From: DATBSK01 sp040902705
GTDB lineage: Bacteria > Actinomycetota > Acidimicrobiia > IMCC26256 > PALSA-555
DNA: 32,796 nt
Assembly: GCA_040902705.1 (NCBI GenBank)
Contig: JBBDWT010000082.1
Coordinates: 1 to 32,796, forward strand
Reading direction: 5' to 3'
Position 1 is the first letter of the stretch, and every line of letters begins with the position of its first letter. The notes beneath the pieces were generated by a model. It was given only the letters and a program-made list of their open reading frames with translations, had not been told where the DNA came from and made no database searches. The translations under genes and the position numbers were made by a program. Of this stretch, positions 12,753 through 21,901 are shown piece after piece.

Positions 12753-15677
12753 ATGCGCCTTCCGCACGAGTTCATCCGCCTCCCGCTTCGCATCGATGCC
12801 GCCCGGCTCGCGGCCGAGGTCACCGCCATCGACGAGCAGGCGTGGCGCCCGCACCCACAGGACTTCGCCGGCAACGACGCCCTCCCGCTCGTCTCGGTCG
12901 GCGGGCGCACGAGCGACGACGCCCTCAGGGGCGAGATGGCACCCACGGAGCACCTCGCGCCGATGCCGTACCTCCGTCAGGTGCTGGCCTCGCTCGACAC
13001 TGTCATCGGCCGGACCCGCCTCATGCGCATCGAGGGGAACGGCGAGGTGTCGCCCCACGTGGACGTCAGCTACTACTGGGCCGATCGCGTGCGGGTTCAC
13101 GTCCCGATCGTGACCACACCGGCCGTCCGCTTCGAGTGCGGCAGCCGCCACACGCACATGGCGGCCGGTGAGGCGTGGATCTTCGACACCTGGCGGATGC
13201 ACAACGTCATCAACGACGACGAGGCCAAGCGCATCCACCTCGTGATCGACACCGTCGGCGGCGCCGCCTTCTGGGACCTCGTCGCCCGTGGCGAGGTCAA
13301 TCCCGAGGGCGCCGGCGCCGGCAACGACGTGGTGTTCCGGCCCGACCTCGAGGCGGCCCTCCGGTTCGAGAGCGTGAACTTCCCGTTGGTCATGACACCG
13401 GCCGAGCTCGAACGGCTCATCGACCTCGTGACCGACGGCGCTCGCGGCGCCGAGCCGAACCTCGGTCGCCTCGACGCGACGTTGCAGGTGCTGCGGCGCG
13501 ACTGGCGGGCGACGTGGTCGGAGGTCGGTGACACCGACCCCGCCGCGTTCGCACCCCTGATCGATGGAGCGACGACGGCGCTCCAGGCTCTCCTCGGCAC
13601 CGTGCTGACGGCGAACGGCCAGGACGCCGCCAGCTCGGTGATGCAGACAGTGCTCTCGGCGGCCGTCAACCACGACATTGCCGGCGGTCAACCTCGGCGC
13701 CGGCGACCAGCTGCATCGTCGCCGCGTCGTGCCGGCGCCCCCGTCTTCATCGTGTCGCCTCCCCGCTCGGGCAGCACGCTCCTGTTCGAGACGCTGGCCA
13801 AGTCACCGGATCTCGTGACCATCGGCGGTGAGAGCCACCGCCTCATCGAGAGCATGCCCGAGCTCCACCCGTCCGCTCACGGATGGAAGTCGAACCGCGT
13901 CGGGGCCGACGCCGCGACCGTCGTCACCGTGGCCGAGCTGCGCTCGCGCTTCGCAGCCGCCGTGCGGGATCGTGAGGGCAAGCGCCCGCAGCGAGGCCAC
14001 CAGACGACGCTGCTCGAGAAGACGCCGAAGAACTCGCTCCGCATCCCGTTCCTCGCGGCGGCGTTCCCGGAGGCGCGCTTCGTCTACCTGTACCGCGACC
14101 CGATCGACACGTTGGCGTCGATGATCGAGGGCTGGCACTCCGAGCGGTTCGTGACCTACCCCGACCTCCCGGGATGGGATGGCCCGAAGTGGTCGTTCCT
14201 CCTCACGCCGGGATGGGAGGAGCTGCGGGGTCTCGAGATCCCTGAGATCGCCGCCCGCCAGTGGAGCTCGACGGTCGAGACGATGATCAACGACCTCGAG
14301 TCCACCGATCCCTCGCGCTGGTGCGTTGCCAGCTACGGGCGACTCATCGAGGAGCCCCAGGCCGAGATCGAGCGCATCTGCGAGTTCCTCGACATCGCGT
14401 GGGACACGCCGCTGACCGCGCCGCTCCCGCTCTCGAAGACGACGCTGACGCCGCCCGAGCCCAACAAGTGGCGCCGGCTCGAGGACGTGCTGCACCCCGT
14501 GCTGCCTATCGTGGCCGGCGCGTCCGAGCGCGCCCGCGAGGTCTTCGCCAACCCGCCGGGCCGCGATCGCGCCGTCGAGGCAGTGAAGCGCAAGCCGGCG
14601 CGCGAGCCGATGACCCAGGAGGAGATCGACGCCGGATTCTCGAGCAAGTCGACCCCATCGTTCGGCGAGCTGCTGGACGCGACGTCGTCGTCGCTGCTCG
14701 TCTCCACCTACCAGACCGGCCGCGTGATCGTCGTGCGTCAGCAGGGTGGGCGACTCAACACCCACCTCCGCTCGTTCGACCTGCCGATGGGCATTGCCGT
14801 CGACGGCGACCGGATGGTGCTGGGCACGCGGCGGGAGCTCTGGGACTTCCGCAACCAGCCCGCGGTCGCCCGCAAGATCCCGCCTTCCGGTAGCCACGAC
14901 GCGTGCTTCGTCCCGCGCAGCTGTCACATCACCGGCGACCTCCGGATACACGACGTCGCCATCGCCGACGGCGAGATCTGGGCGGTCAACACCCTGTTCT
15001 CCTGTCTGGTCACCTTCGACGACGCCCACTCGTTCGTTCCCCGCTGGCAACCGAGCTTCGTGACCGCGCTCACGCCCGAGGACCGGTGCCACCTCAACGG
15101 CCTCGCCATCGTCAACGGTGAGCCTCGGTACGCGACGGCGCTGGGCACGACCGACACCGCCGGCGGCTGGCGGGCGGACAAGACGAGTGGCGGTGTAGTG
15201 ATCGATGTCGTCTCGAACGAGATCGTCGCCAGAGGGCTGTCCATGCCGCACTCGCCCCGCTGGCACAACGGACAGCTGTGGGTCCTCGAGTCGGGGGTCG
15301 GGCGACTCGGACGCGTTGATTTCGCGACGGGAACCGTCGAGACCGTCGCCGAGGTGCCGGGCTTCACCCGCGGTCTCGCGTTCGCCGGGCCGTACGCGTT
15401 CGTCGGACTCTCGCAGGTCCGGGAGACGCTGTTCGAGGGCGTGCCCATCAAGGAGCGTCCCGACCGTGCGTGCGGCGTCTGGGTGATCGACACCAGAAGC
15501 GGACGAACCGTCGCGTTCCTCCGGTTCGAGGGACTCGTGCAGGAGATCTTCGATGTCCAAGTTCTCGCCGGAAGCCGGTTCCCTGATCTGGTCGAGCCAA
15601 GCGACAAGCGGGTCGGTTCGTCCTACGTGGTTCCCGATGTCGCGCTCGCGGGTGTGCCCGCCGGCCTGCGGGGGTGA
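12753..15677 (+). CDS. Three-domain fusion: Asp/Asn beta-hydroxylase-like oxygenase, sulfotransferase, TIGR03032/DUF4915-like domain
   Basis: From the ATG at 12753 (MRLPHEFIRLPLRIDAARL) the protein has 974 residues. Residues 1-180 match the aspartyl/asparaginyl beta-hydroxylase fold: His102-x-Asp104 in SPHVDVSYYW and His150 in WRMHNVIN are iron ligands, and Arg160 in KRIHLVID would bind 2-oxoglutarate. Residues about 185-315 form a helical spacer. Residues about 328-600 are a sulfotransferase, with the PAPS 5'-phosphosulfate loop PPRSGSTLLFETL at 336-348 and the 3'-phosphate region FVYLYRDPIDTLASMIEG around Arg448-Ser456. Residues about 637-960 match TIGR03032/DUF4915 (LLVSTYQTGRVIVV; SCHITGDLRIHDVAI; RCHLNGLAIVNGEPRYATALG; GLSMPHSPRWHNGQLWVLESG). 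A longer frame beginning at 12252 is rejected because it would run antisense through the beta-helix gene. An ATG at 12636 is a weaker option. It overlaps the next gene as GTGA. All key residues appear present; the substrate is unknown. Confidence 0.9.
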   Translation: MRLPHEFIRLPLRIDAARLAAEVTAIDEQAWRPHPQDFAGNDALPLVSVGGRTSDDALRGEMAPTEHLAPMPYLRQVLASLDTVIGRTRLMRIEGNGEVSPHVDVSYYWADRVRVHVPIVTTPAVRFECGSRHTHMAAGEAWIFDTWRMHNVINDDEAKRIHLVIDTVGGAAFWDLVARGEVNPEGAGAGNDVVFRPDLEAALRFESVNFPLVMTPAELERLIDLVTDGARGAEPNLGRLDATLQVLRRDWRATWSEVGDTDPAAFAPLIDGATTALQALLGTVLTANGQDAASSVMQTVLSAAVNHDIAGGQPRRRRPAASSPRRAGAPVFIVSPPRSGSTLLFETLAKSPDLVTIGGESHRLIESMPELHPSAHGWKSNRVGADAATVVTVAELRSRFAAAVRDREGKRPQRGHQTTLLEKTPKNSLRIPFLAAAFPEARFVYLYRDPIDTLASMIEGWHSERFVTYPDLPGWDGPKWSFLLTPGWEELRGLEIPEIAARQWSSTVETMINDLESTDPSRWCVASYGRLIEEPQAEIERICEFLDIAWDTPLTAPLPLSKTTLTPPEPNKWRRLEDVLHPVLPIVAGASERAREVFANPPGRDRAVEAVKRKPAREPMTQEEIDAGFSSKSTPSFGELLDATSSSLLVSTYQTGRVIVVRQQGGRLNTHLRSFDLPMGIAVDGDRMVLGTRRELWDFRNQPAVARKIPPSGSHDACFVPRSCHITGDLRIHDVAIADGEIWAVNTLFSCLVTFDDAHSFVPRWQPSFVTALTPEDRCHLNGLAIVNGEPRYATALGTTDTAGGWRADKTSGGVVIDVVSNEIVARGLSMPHSPRWHNGQLWVLESGVGRLGRVDFATGTVETVAEVPGFTRGLAFAGPYAFVGLSQVRETLFEGVPIKERPDRACGVWVIDTRSGRTVAFLRFEGLVQEIFDVQVLAGSRFPDLVEPSDKRVGSSYVVPDVALAGVPAGLRG

Positions 15678-15931
15678 GAAGTTCGGTACTCGTTACCGAG
15701 GACGGCACGATCGTTCGGCGCGTACGGTTCGGTGTGGATCGCGAGGAAGCGCTCGCAGCGCTGCCGGAGGGCTACGGCACCGCGCTGCGGCTCCGCGACG
15801 AGGGGCGGACCGCCGAGGAGATCGCCGCCCATCTCGGCGTCGATGTCGGCGTCGTCGCGACGCTGCTCGCGATCGGCGAGGGGAAGCTCCGTCGCGTCCT
15901 CGAGATGGGTATGTCAGATGCCGAGGACTGA
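15674..15931 (+). CDS. Small helix-turn-helix protein coupled to the three-domain enzyme
   Basis: A protein of 85 residues starting at a GTG that overlaps the enzyme stop (GTGA), so translation is probably coupled. The N-terminal half (VLVTEDGTIVRRVRFGVDRE) looks like a short beta-rich lead-in. The second half (ALRLRDEGRTAEEIAAHLGV then DVGVVATLLAIGEGKLRRVL) fits a helix-turn-helix of the sigma region 4 or resolvase type. It could be the regulator of the divergent promoter, or a small partner of the enzyme. Its last 18 bp overlap the 3' end of the convergent LuxR gene. No family name can be given. Confidence 0.72.
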   Translation: MRSSVLVTEDGTIVRRVRFGVDREEALAALPEGYGTALRLRDEGRTAEEIAAHLGVDVGVVATLLAIGEGKLRRVLEMGMSDAED

Positions 15932-18595
15932 CGCCAGCTCCGACCGGCCATCGACCCCGAGCTTCGAATAGGCGTTGTAGAGGTGGGCGTTGACCGTCCT
16001 GATCGACACCACGAGCGTGTCGGCGATCTCGCGATCGCTCATCCCGCGAGCGGCGAGCGACGCGATCTCGCGCTCGCGCTTGGTGAGGTTGGCGGCCGGA
16101 CCGGCGAGCGTCAGTGCCGGTGTCACGACCCCTTCGCACATCGCGGCGAGCGAGCGACAGCGCGACGCGGCGCACGCCGCATCCGATGTCCGATCGTCAC
16201 GCGTGTGGATCGCGACGGCTTGACCGGCGGCCTCAGCCGCGAAGAGCCGAAACCCGGCGTCTTCCCATGCGGATGAGACGGCGAGCAGACGCTCCGCATC
16301 CGCGGTGTCGGCAGCCTCGGCGTGGCGGGCCATGAGCAGCACCAGGGGCGAGCCCGAGCTGTACGCCAGCGATGCGAAGCGGTGCACCGCGTGGCGGGCG
16401 TGGCCGAGCCGGACGAGATCGTGCAGGAGCGTCGCCTCGCGCAGCGGTCGGCCCACCGCTGCCATCGCCTCGGCGCCAGCCTGCAGCCGCGCCGCTGCAC
16501 GGGACGCCTTTCCCTCCGCGTTGTCCAGCCACGCACGGGCGCGGCACTCGTCGGAGCTGAACAGTCCGCCCTTCACCTGCCGACGGTCGAGCTCCGCGAG
16601 CACGTGACGACCGCGGTCGACGTCACCGAGCAGCGCTGACGCGAGGACGACCACGCTCATCGCGTTTCGTACGATGCCGTACGGGTCGTCGATGACCACG
16701 CGCCGCAGGGCATCGTCGGCCAGCGCCCGCGCCGTCGCCATGTCGCCTCGCGTGACGGTGATGTTGGCGAGTGCGATGTCGAAGATGCCCATCGCGTTGT
16801 CGTCGCCGCTCGAGGCCGCAATGTCCCGACACGTCGATGCAAGGTCGTCCGCTTCGTCGATGCGCGATGAGTAGACGAGCAGCATGACTCGCGTCAGTAC
16901 GAGCGCGCCGAGAAGGTCGGCGCGGTCATCGATCCTCGAGGATGCGAGGCAGGTGTCCACGGTCTCCAGGCCGCCAATCGGATCGCCGGCCTCGCCGAGC
17001 GTGCCGGCGATCGACGCGGTGGCGAGCAGGACGTCCTCGCGTCGTGCCCGCTCGTCGGCGACGACAGCGCGGCCCGCCTCCAGCGCCTCGGCGGTACTTC
17101 CGCTCAACATGAGCAGCGCCGAACGCGAGGCCTGCGCAGCGAGGCGGTGCTCCTGGGAGGTGGTGCCATCGACGAACTCGTCGAGCACGGCCTGTGCCGC
17201 GCCCGGGTCGCCGGCCACGAAGTGCAGCGTCTCGGACCGCAGCCGTGCGACGGCCAGCCTGCCCTCGTCGTCGCTCGCCAGCGACCCCATCTCCTCGTAG
17301 AGGCTGCGCGCCTCAGCTGCGTGGCCGAGCTCGGCGAGGATCCGCGCCAGGAGCGCTGCTGCTTCAGCCGAGCGGCCGGCGACGAGCGCCGCTCGGGCGA
17401 GCAGCGCTGCGTTCTCGAGGTGGCGGGGAGGAACGGCGAGGTCGCCCGACCGCGCGCCGCTGACCGCGGCGACGATCGCTCCCCTCGACACGCGCGCCAG
17501 CTCACTCGCCGCCGTGAGCAGCGTCCGCCAGTCGGCGACATCGCCCACCTCCACCCGCCACAACGCAACCCGGAGCGTGTCATCACTGCGACGACAGCCG
17601 GCCGACTCGATTGCGTCGATGAGGAGCCGGCGCCGCTGTCGAGCGGTAGCCGCCCCCATCGTCGCCCGCACGACCTCACCGTGCAAGGGATGTGCGAGAC
17701 CGACACGCGTACGCCGACGATCTGATCGCGAGACGAGCAATGACCTGGCTTCGAGCCGAGCGATCACGTCGACTCCGACGATGCTGGCAAGCGTGTAGAG
17801 ACCGAGTGGCTCGGCGAGCGCGACGAGCTCCACCGCGATGCGCTCGTCCTCCGCGAGCGTGCCAACACGAGCTTCGATGATCTCACCGAGGCGCGCGCCC
17901 GCGGGCTCGACGTTTGGCGCGAGCGTCCAACGTCCCGCGGTGGTGATGAGCGCGTCGGTGTCGATAGCGTCGAGGATGAGCTCGCGGATGAACAGCGGGT
18001 TCCCGCGCGTTGTCTCCCACACCCATCGCGTGACCCGGCCGTCGACAAGGCCGTCCAGCACCCGCACGAGAAGCTCGTCGGTCTCGTCTCGAGCAAGCGG
18101 CAGCACCTCGACCCGCTTGAGCACGTCGGACTGCCAGAACGACACCAGGGTGGACGGCACGAGCTCACCCGACCTGATGGTGAGCACGAGGCGGACATCG
18201 GTCGCCGTGACGATGTGGCGTACGAACGCGACAGAGACCTCGTCGAGCAGGTGTGCGTCGTCGATGACCACGACGACCCGGTCACCCTTCGACGTCAGGG
18301 AACGGGCAGCACGCAGGAACCTCGACGCCACGTCGCCGCCGGCCTCGTCGTCGAGCAGCGGGAGGAACGTGGCGAAGGGCACGGCCTCACTCTCCGCGCC
18401 GGCCGAGAGCGAGACCACGCTCCATCCGCGGTCAGCGACCGCTCCGAGGAGCTCCGCTGCGAGACGGCTCTTCCCGACCCCTGCCTGGCCGGACAGCACC
18501 ACACCTCGCCCAGCGCGCAGCGCGTCGAGCACGAGCTCGAGCTCATCAACGCGTCCGACGAGGGGCCAGCACCCTGCAAACACGCCGCTCACCAT
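15914..18595 (-). CDS. Large ATP-binding LuxR family (LAL/MalT-type) transcriptional regulator
   Basis: From the ATG at 18595 the protein has about 893 residues. The N-terminal ATPase has Walker A GQAGVGKSRLAAELL and Walker B VVVVIDDAHLLD. The middle is alpha-helical and alanine-rich, as in the TPR-like sensor region of LAL proteins. The C-terminus is a typical LuxR DNA-binding domain (LTKREREIASLAARGMSDRE then IADTLVVSIRTVNAHLYNAY). An upstream GTG at 18673 is possible but has no ribosome-binding site. Regulators of this class often control nearby secondary metabolism or carbohydrate genes in response to ATP and a small inducer. It converges on the three-domain enzyme operon and could regulate it, though adjacency is the only evidence. 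Confidence 0.9.
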   Translation of the reverse strand: MVSGVFAGCWPLVGRVDELELVLDALRAGRGVVLSGQAGVGKSRLAAELLGAVADRGWSVVSLSAGAESEAVPFATFLPLLDDEAGGDVASRFLRAARSLTSKGDRVVVVIDDAHLLDEVSVAFVRHIVTATDVRLVLTIRSGELVPSTLVSFWQSDVLKRVEVLPLARDETDELLVRVLDGLVDGRVTRWVWETTRGNPLFIRELILDAIDTDALITTAGRWTLAPNVEPAGARLGEIIEARVGTLAEDERIAVELVALAEPLGLYTLASIVGVDVIARLEARSLLVSRSDRRRTRVGLAHPLHGEVVRATMGAATARQRRRLLIDAIESAGCRRSDDTLRVALWRVEVGDVADWRTLLTAASELARVSRGAIVAAVSGARSGDLAVPPRHLENAALLARAALVAGRSAEAAALLARILAELGHAAEARSLYEEMGSLASDDEGRLAVARLRSETLHFVAGDPGAAQAVLDEFVDGTTSQEHRLAAQASRSALLMLSGSTAEALEAGRAVVADERARREDVLLATASIAGTLGEAGDPIGGLETVDTCLASSRIDDRADLLGALVLTRVMLLVYSSRIDEADDLASTCRDIAASSGDDNAMGIFDIALANITVTRGDMATARALADDALRRVVIDDPYGIVRNAMSVVVLASALLGDVDRGRHVLAELDRRQVKGGLFSSDECRARAWLDNAEGKASRAAARLQAGAEAMAAVGRPLREATLLHDLVRLGHARHAVHRFASLAYSSGSPLVLLMARHAEAADTADAERLLAVSSAWEDAGFRLFAAEAAGQAVAIHTRDDRTSDAACAASRCRSLAAMCEGVVTPALTLAGPAANLTKREREIASLAARGMSDREIADTLVVSIRTVNAHLYNAYSKLGVDGRSELASVLGI

Positions 18596-18720
18596 CGGAG
18601 AGCTCGGGCGACGGCACAACGGCTCGAACGAGTCATGACGCGATGGCGCTGGTGGCGGTCCGCGGTTGACCACGCTGAGACGCTAGGTGGCGTCCGGCGC
18701 CGTGCGCAGTCGGGCCGCCT

Positions 18721-19767
18721 TCAGCGCTGGAGCGACGGCAGCTTGAGGAGGAGCGACTGCAGGAGCAGCGTCTCGTTGGGGTTGCGGGTCAGCGCCTCGC
18801 CGGCGGCGTCGATGGCGCCCACCGCGTCTATGACACCGCGGGCGTTGGGACCCGTGCCGTCGGCCAGAGCGTCGCGGTAGCGCGCCGAGAGGGTGGCGAG
18901 GCCGAAGCGCAGCTCCTCCACGCGCTGGCGTCGCACCTGGCGGCGATGGCGGGCGATCAGCTCCTTGCGACCCGAGCCCCGCTCACCGTTCTCCTTCACC
19001 CACGTCTCGAGCTCGGCCAGCTCGCCGGCCTGCACCGCCTTGAGCGGGTCGGCCGCGTCCTCGATGCGGCCGCGCAGCTCGTCGACGATGACGGCGACGG
19101 CGGCGCCGGTCCCGTCGAGCCGCTCCGGTGTGCGCCACCACGCGTCCCGCCGATGGCCGAGCGCGGGATCGGCGAGCAACACGCGGGCGCGATCGAGATC
19201 GCCGAGCGACGCGACCGCCGCCGCCTCGGCGCGGTCGGGTTCGGCGCCCTCTGCAGCAAGCACCTCGGCCACGACCGCCGCGGGCAGGGGCGCGACGTCG
19301 ATGCGGGCGCATCGTGAGGCGATCGTCACCAGCTCGGGCGTCACCGAGTCGGCGAGGATCACGAACACCGTCGACTCGGGCGGCTCCTCGATGGTCTTGA
19401 GCAGCATCGGCGCCGTCACCAGCGCGCGATGGAGGTCCGTCAGGATCAGCACCCGGCGCGGGCCCTCGAGGGGCGAGCCCACGGCCATCGACACGATGGC
19501 ACGGACGTCGTCGACCGAGAGCGACGCGCCGTCGGGCTCGAAGTCGAGCACGTCGGGGTGCTCGCCGGCGACGACCAGCGTGCAGTCGCGGCACTCGCCA
19601 CACCCACCGTGTTCGCAGACGAGCGACGCCGCGAACGCGATGGCGGCGGCCCGGGCGCCGGCGCCCGGCGGACCAGCGAGCAGGTAGGCGTGCACCGGTT
19701 GGCGGCTCGCCGCCTGCAGCTGGGCCACCACGTCGGCGTGGCCCGGCACCGTGTCCCAGATCGTCAC
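18721..19767 (-). CDS. holB: DNA polymerase III subunit delta'
   Basis: A clamp-loader subunit of 348 residues that works with tau/gamma and delta to load the beta sliding clamp. It opens MTIWDTVPGHADVVAQL, followed by a degenerate P-loop GPPGAGARAAA in which the usual GKT is replaced, as expected for delta', which does not hydrolyse ATP. A zinc-binding cluster CEHGGCGECRDC follows. The AAA+ core ends with LKTIEEPPESTVFVILAD, ITPELVTIAS-like sequence with a TPELVTIASRC motif, and a helical collar domain. The GTG start overlaps the tmk stop as GTGA, so the two are co-translated. The length is normal. Confidence 0.93.
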   Translation of the reverse strand: MTIWDTVPGHADVVAQLQAASRQPVHAYLLAGPPGAGARAAAIAFAASLVCEHGGCGECRDCTLVVAGEHPDVLDFEPDGASLSVDDVRAIVSMAVGSPLEGPRRVLILTDLHRALVTAPMLLKTIEEPPESTVFVILADSVTPELVTIASRCARIDVAPLPAAVVAEVLAAEGAEPDRAEAAAVASLGDLDRARVLLADPALGHRRDAWWRTPERLDGTGAAVAVIVDELRGRIEDAADPLKAVQAGELAELETWVKENGERGSGRKELIARHRRQVRRQRVEELRFGLATLSARYRDALADGTGPNARGVIDAVGAIDAAGEALTRNPNETLLLQSLLLKLPSLQR

Positions 19768-20378
19768 GGCTCGATGATGCCAGCGACGCGTGACAGCACC
19801 GCCGCCTCGACCTCCTCGACCGGGCGGGTGCCGTCGACGACGAGCCAGCGGTCGTCCACCAGCGCCAGGAAGCCCTCGCGCACGCGCCGGTGGAACTCGA
19901 CGCCGGCGGACTCCATGCGATCGTGCGTCCGGTCGCGCCGGGACATCGCAACCTCGGGTGAGACGTCGAGGAGCACGTAGAGATCGGGCTCGAGGCCGCC
20001 GGTCGCGAACGCGGACAGCGCCCGCACCTCCTCGATGGGCAACCCGCGGCCATGGCCCTGGTAGGCGAGGGACGACGCCGTGAAGCGGTCGGTCACCACA
20101 TGCCGCCCGCTGGCCAGCGCCGGCTCGATGACATCGTGCACGTGCTGGGCGCGCGCCGCGGCCATGAGCAACGCTTCGGCTCGCGCGTCGACGACACCCG
20201 CGGGGTCGAGCAGCAGCGCCCGCACCTGCTCGCCGATCGGCGTACCCCCGGGCTCGCGCGTGAGCACCGCGCCGATGCGCGCCGCCAGCCGCGCCGCCTG
20301 CGTGGACTTCCCGGATGCCTCGCCGCCCTCGAAGGCGATGAAGCGGCCCCTAGTCAACGAACGAGTCGCGACGCTCAC
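19764..20378 (-). CDS. tmk: Thymidylate kinase
   Basis: Phosphorylates dTMP to dTDP. The P-loop FIAFEGGEASGKSTQAARL lies near the N-terminus, followed by TREPGGTPIGEQVR, the DRFTASSLAYQGHGRGL nucleotide-binding region, and YVLLDVSPEVAMSRRDRTHDRME covering the lid. A GTG start at 20378 gives about 204 residues, close to the usual size; a TTG at 20357 is possible. An upstream start at 20417 would lie well inside the MFS gene and adds atypical residues. The start region overlaps the MFS 3' end by about 29 bp and the stop overlaps holB, a compact operon often seen in actinobacteria. Confidence 0.93.
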   Translation of the reverse strand: MSVATRSLTRGRFIAFEGGEASGKSTQAARLAARIGAVLTREPGGTPIGEQVRALLLDPAGVVDARAEALLMAAARAQHVHDVIEPALASGRHVVTDRFTASSLAYQGHGRGLPIEEVRALSAFATGGLEPDLYVLLDVSPEVAMSRRDRTHDRMESAGVEFHRRVREGFLALVDDRWLVVDGTRPVEEVEAAVLSRVAGIIEP

Positions 20379-21781
20379 CGGCGCGCAACGAGGTGACCGC
20401 GAGCACCCCGGCCCCAAGGATCACGACGCCGGCGAGCCAGAGCGCGAGGCGAACACCGGGAAGCGCGACGTCGAGTCCGAGGATGTCGACCTGGCCGTCG
20501 AAGAACCGATCGGAGAGCCGGCCGAGCGTCTCGGCGAGGAGCGGGCCGACCGCGAACGAGAGCAGCAGGCAGAATCGCACGAGCGTGTACAGCGCCGAGA
20601 AGATGCGACCGCGCAGCTCGTCGGCCACCGTCTCGTGCAGGATCGTGAACCCGAGCACGTAGACCGCTCCCGCGCAGATGCCGAGCAGTGCGACGAAGAA
20701 GATCGCGGTCGACAGCGTCGACATCGAAGCCCCGCCGACCATGGCCATGCCGGCCACGAGCACCGACCAGCAGAACACGCGTGCCTTCGGGATCCGCTTC
20801 TGCATCGCGGTCACCAGCAGCACGCCGCCGGCCATGCCGAAGCCCATGCCCGTGAGCAGCAGGCCGAAGCCGGCCGAGCCACCACCGAGCACCTGGCGCG
20901 AGAACAGGTCTCCGAGCGGGACGACCATCCCACCGCCCATCAGCCCGGTGCCGATGCCGATCATCACGGCTCGCACGATCGGATTGATGAACATGAACCG
21001 CCAGCCCTCGCGCAGCTCGCGGAACGTCTCGCCGAAGTCGAAGCGGCGAAGTGCGCCGGTTCCGCAGCGCCAGCGTGGAGATCAGCACCGCCGAGAGGCA
21101 GAAGGTGAAGACGTCGAGGTAGACGGCGATGAGCTCCTGGTCGATCCTCAGGAAGTCGAGCGACTCGATCCCCGACAGCCAGGTCGCAACCTTGGCGAGG
21201 AACGCGAACAGCAGCGTGGCGATCGGGAACGTGCCGTACGCGGCCACGAGCGACAGCGAGTTCGCGGTCGCGAGGTGCGTGGACGGCACCAGGTTGGGCA
21301 CCGACGCCTCCTTGGCCGGTGACCACAGCAGGGTGCCGATCTCGAGCACGAGCGACGCGAGCACGAGCGTCCACACGTGGTCGATGAACGGGAGCGTCAG
21401 CAGCACCCCGGCGCGCAAGAGGTCGCACGACACCATCACCTTCTTGCGGTCCCACCGGTCGACGAGCACGCCGGCGATCGGCGCCAGGAAGAACCCGGGC
21501 ACCATGCGGGCGGACATCACGAGCGAGATGGCGGCAGCGGGAGAGTCGCCGCCGACGCGGGTGGCGATGGCGATGATGGCGAGGAAGCCGATCCAGTCGC
21601 CCATGGCGGAGACGACCTGGGCGAGCCACAGACGGAAGAAGTCGTCGGAGCCGAAGAGGCGAACCACCGTCGAGGGCCGGTCGAAGGGCGGCTCCGGCAG
21701 GAGGTGTTCGTCGCGCGAGCCGACCGAGCTGGTGGGCTGTGTCGTCAGCTCGTCCGGATCACGGGGGTCCGACGACGACAC
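20350..21781 (-). CDS. MFS transporter, interrupted by a frameshift near 21060
   Basis: Two adjacent minus frames together make one major facilitator protein of about 477 residues. The first runs from a GTG at 21781 (AGGAAG ten bases upstream) through FFRLWLAQVVSAMGDWIGFL, LAPIAGVLVDRWDRKKVMV and FCLSAVLISTLALRNR. The second continues as LRRFDFGETFRELREGWRF, GIGTGLMGGGMVVPLGDLF and ILHETVADELRGRIFSALY to a TAG at 20350. Joining needs a one-base shift around 21050-21065. This could be a sequencing error in a draft assembly or a real loss-of-function mutation. About twelve membrane segments are expected, as in MFS exporters beside topA and tmk in related genomes. The substrate is unknown. Confidence 0.85.
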
Positions 21782-21901
21782 GGATCTCAGTCTTCCTCGC
21801 CGCCAGCGCGGCTCAGCGACAGGCGATCCGGCCCGAGCGGCCGCCTGCGCGGGGGACGGAGCCACCACTCCACGGTAGGTGGCCGGGTTGGGCGGATCGC
21901 G

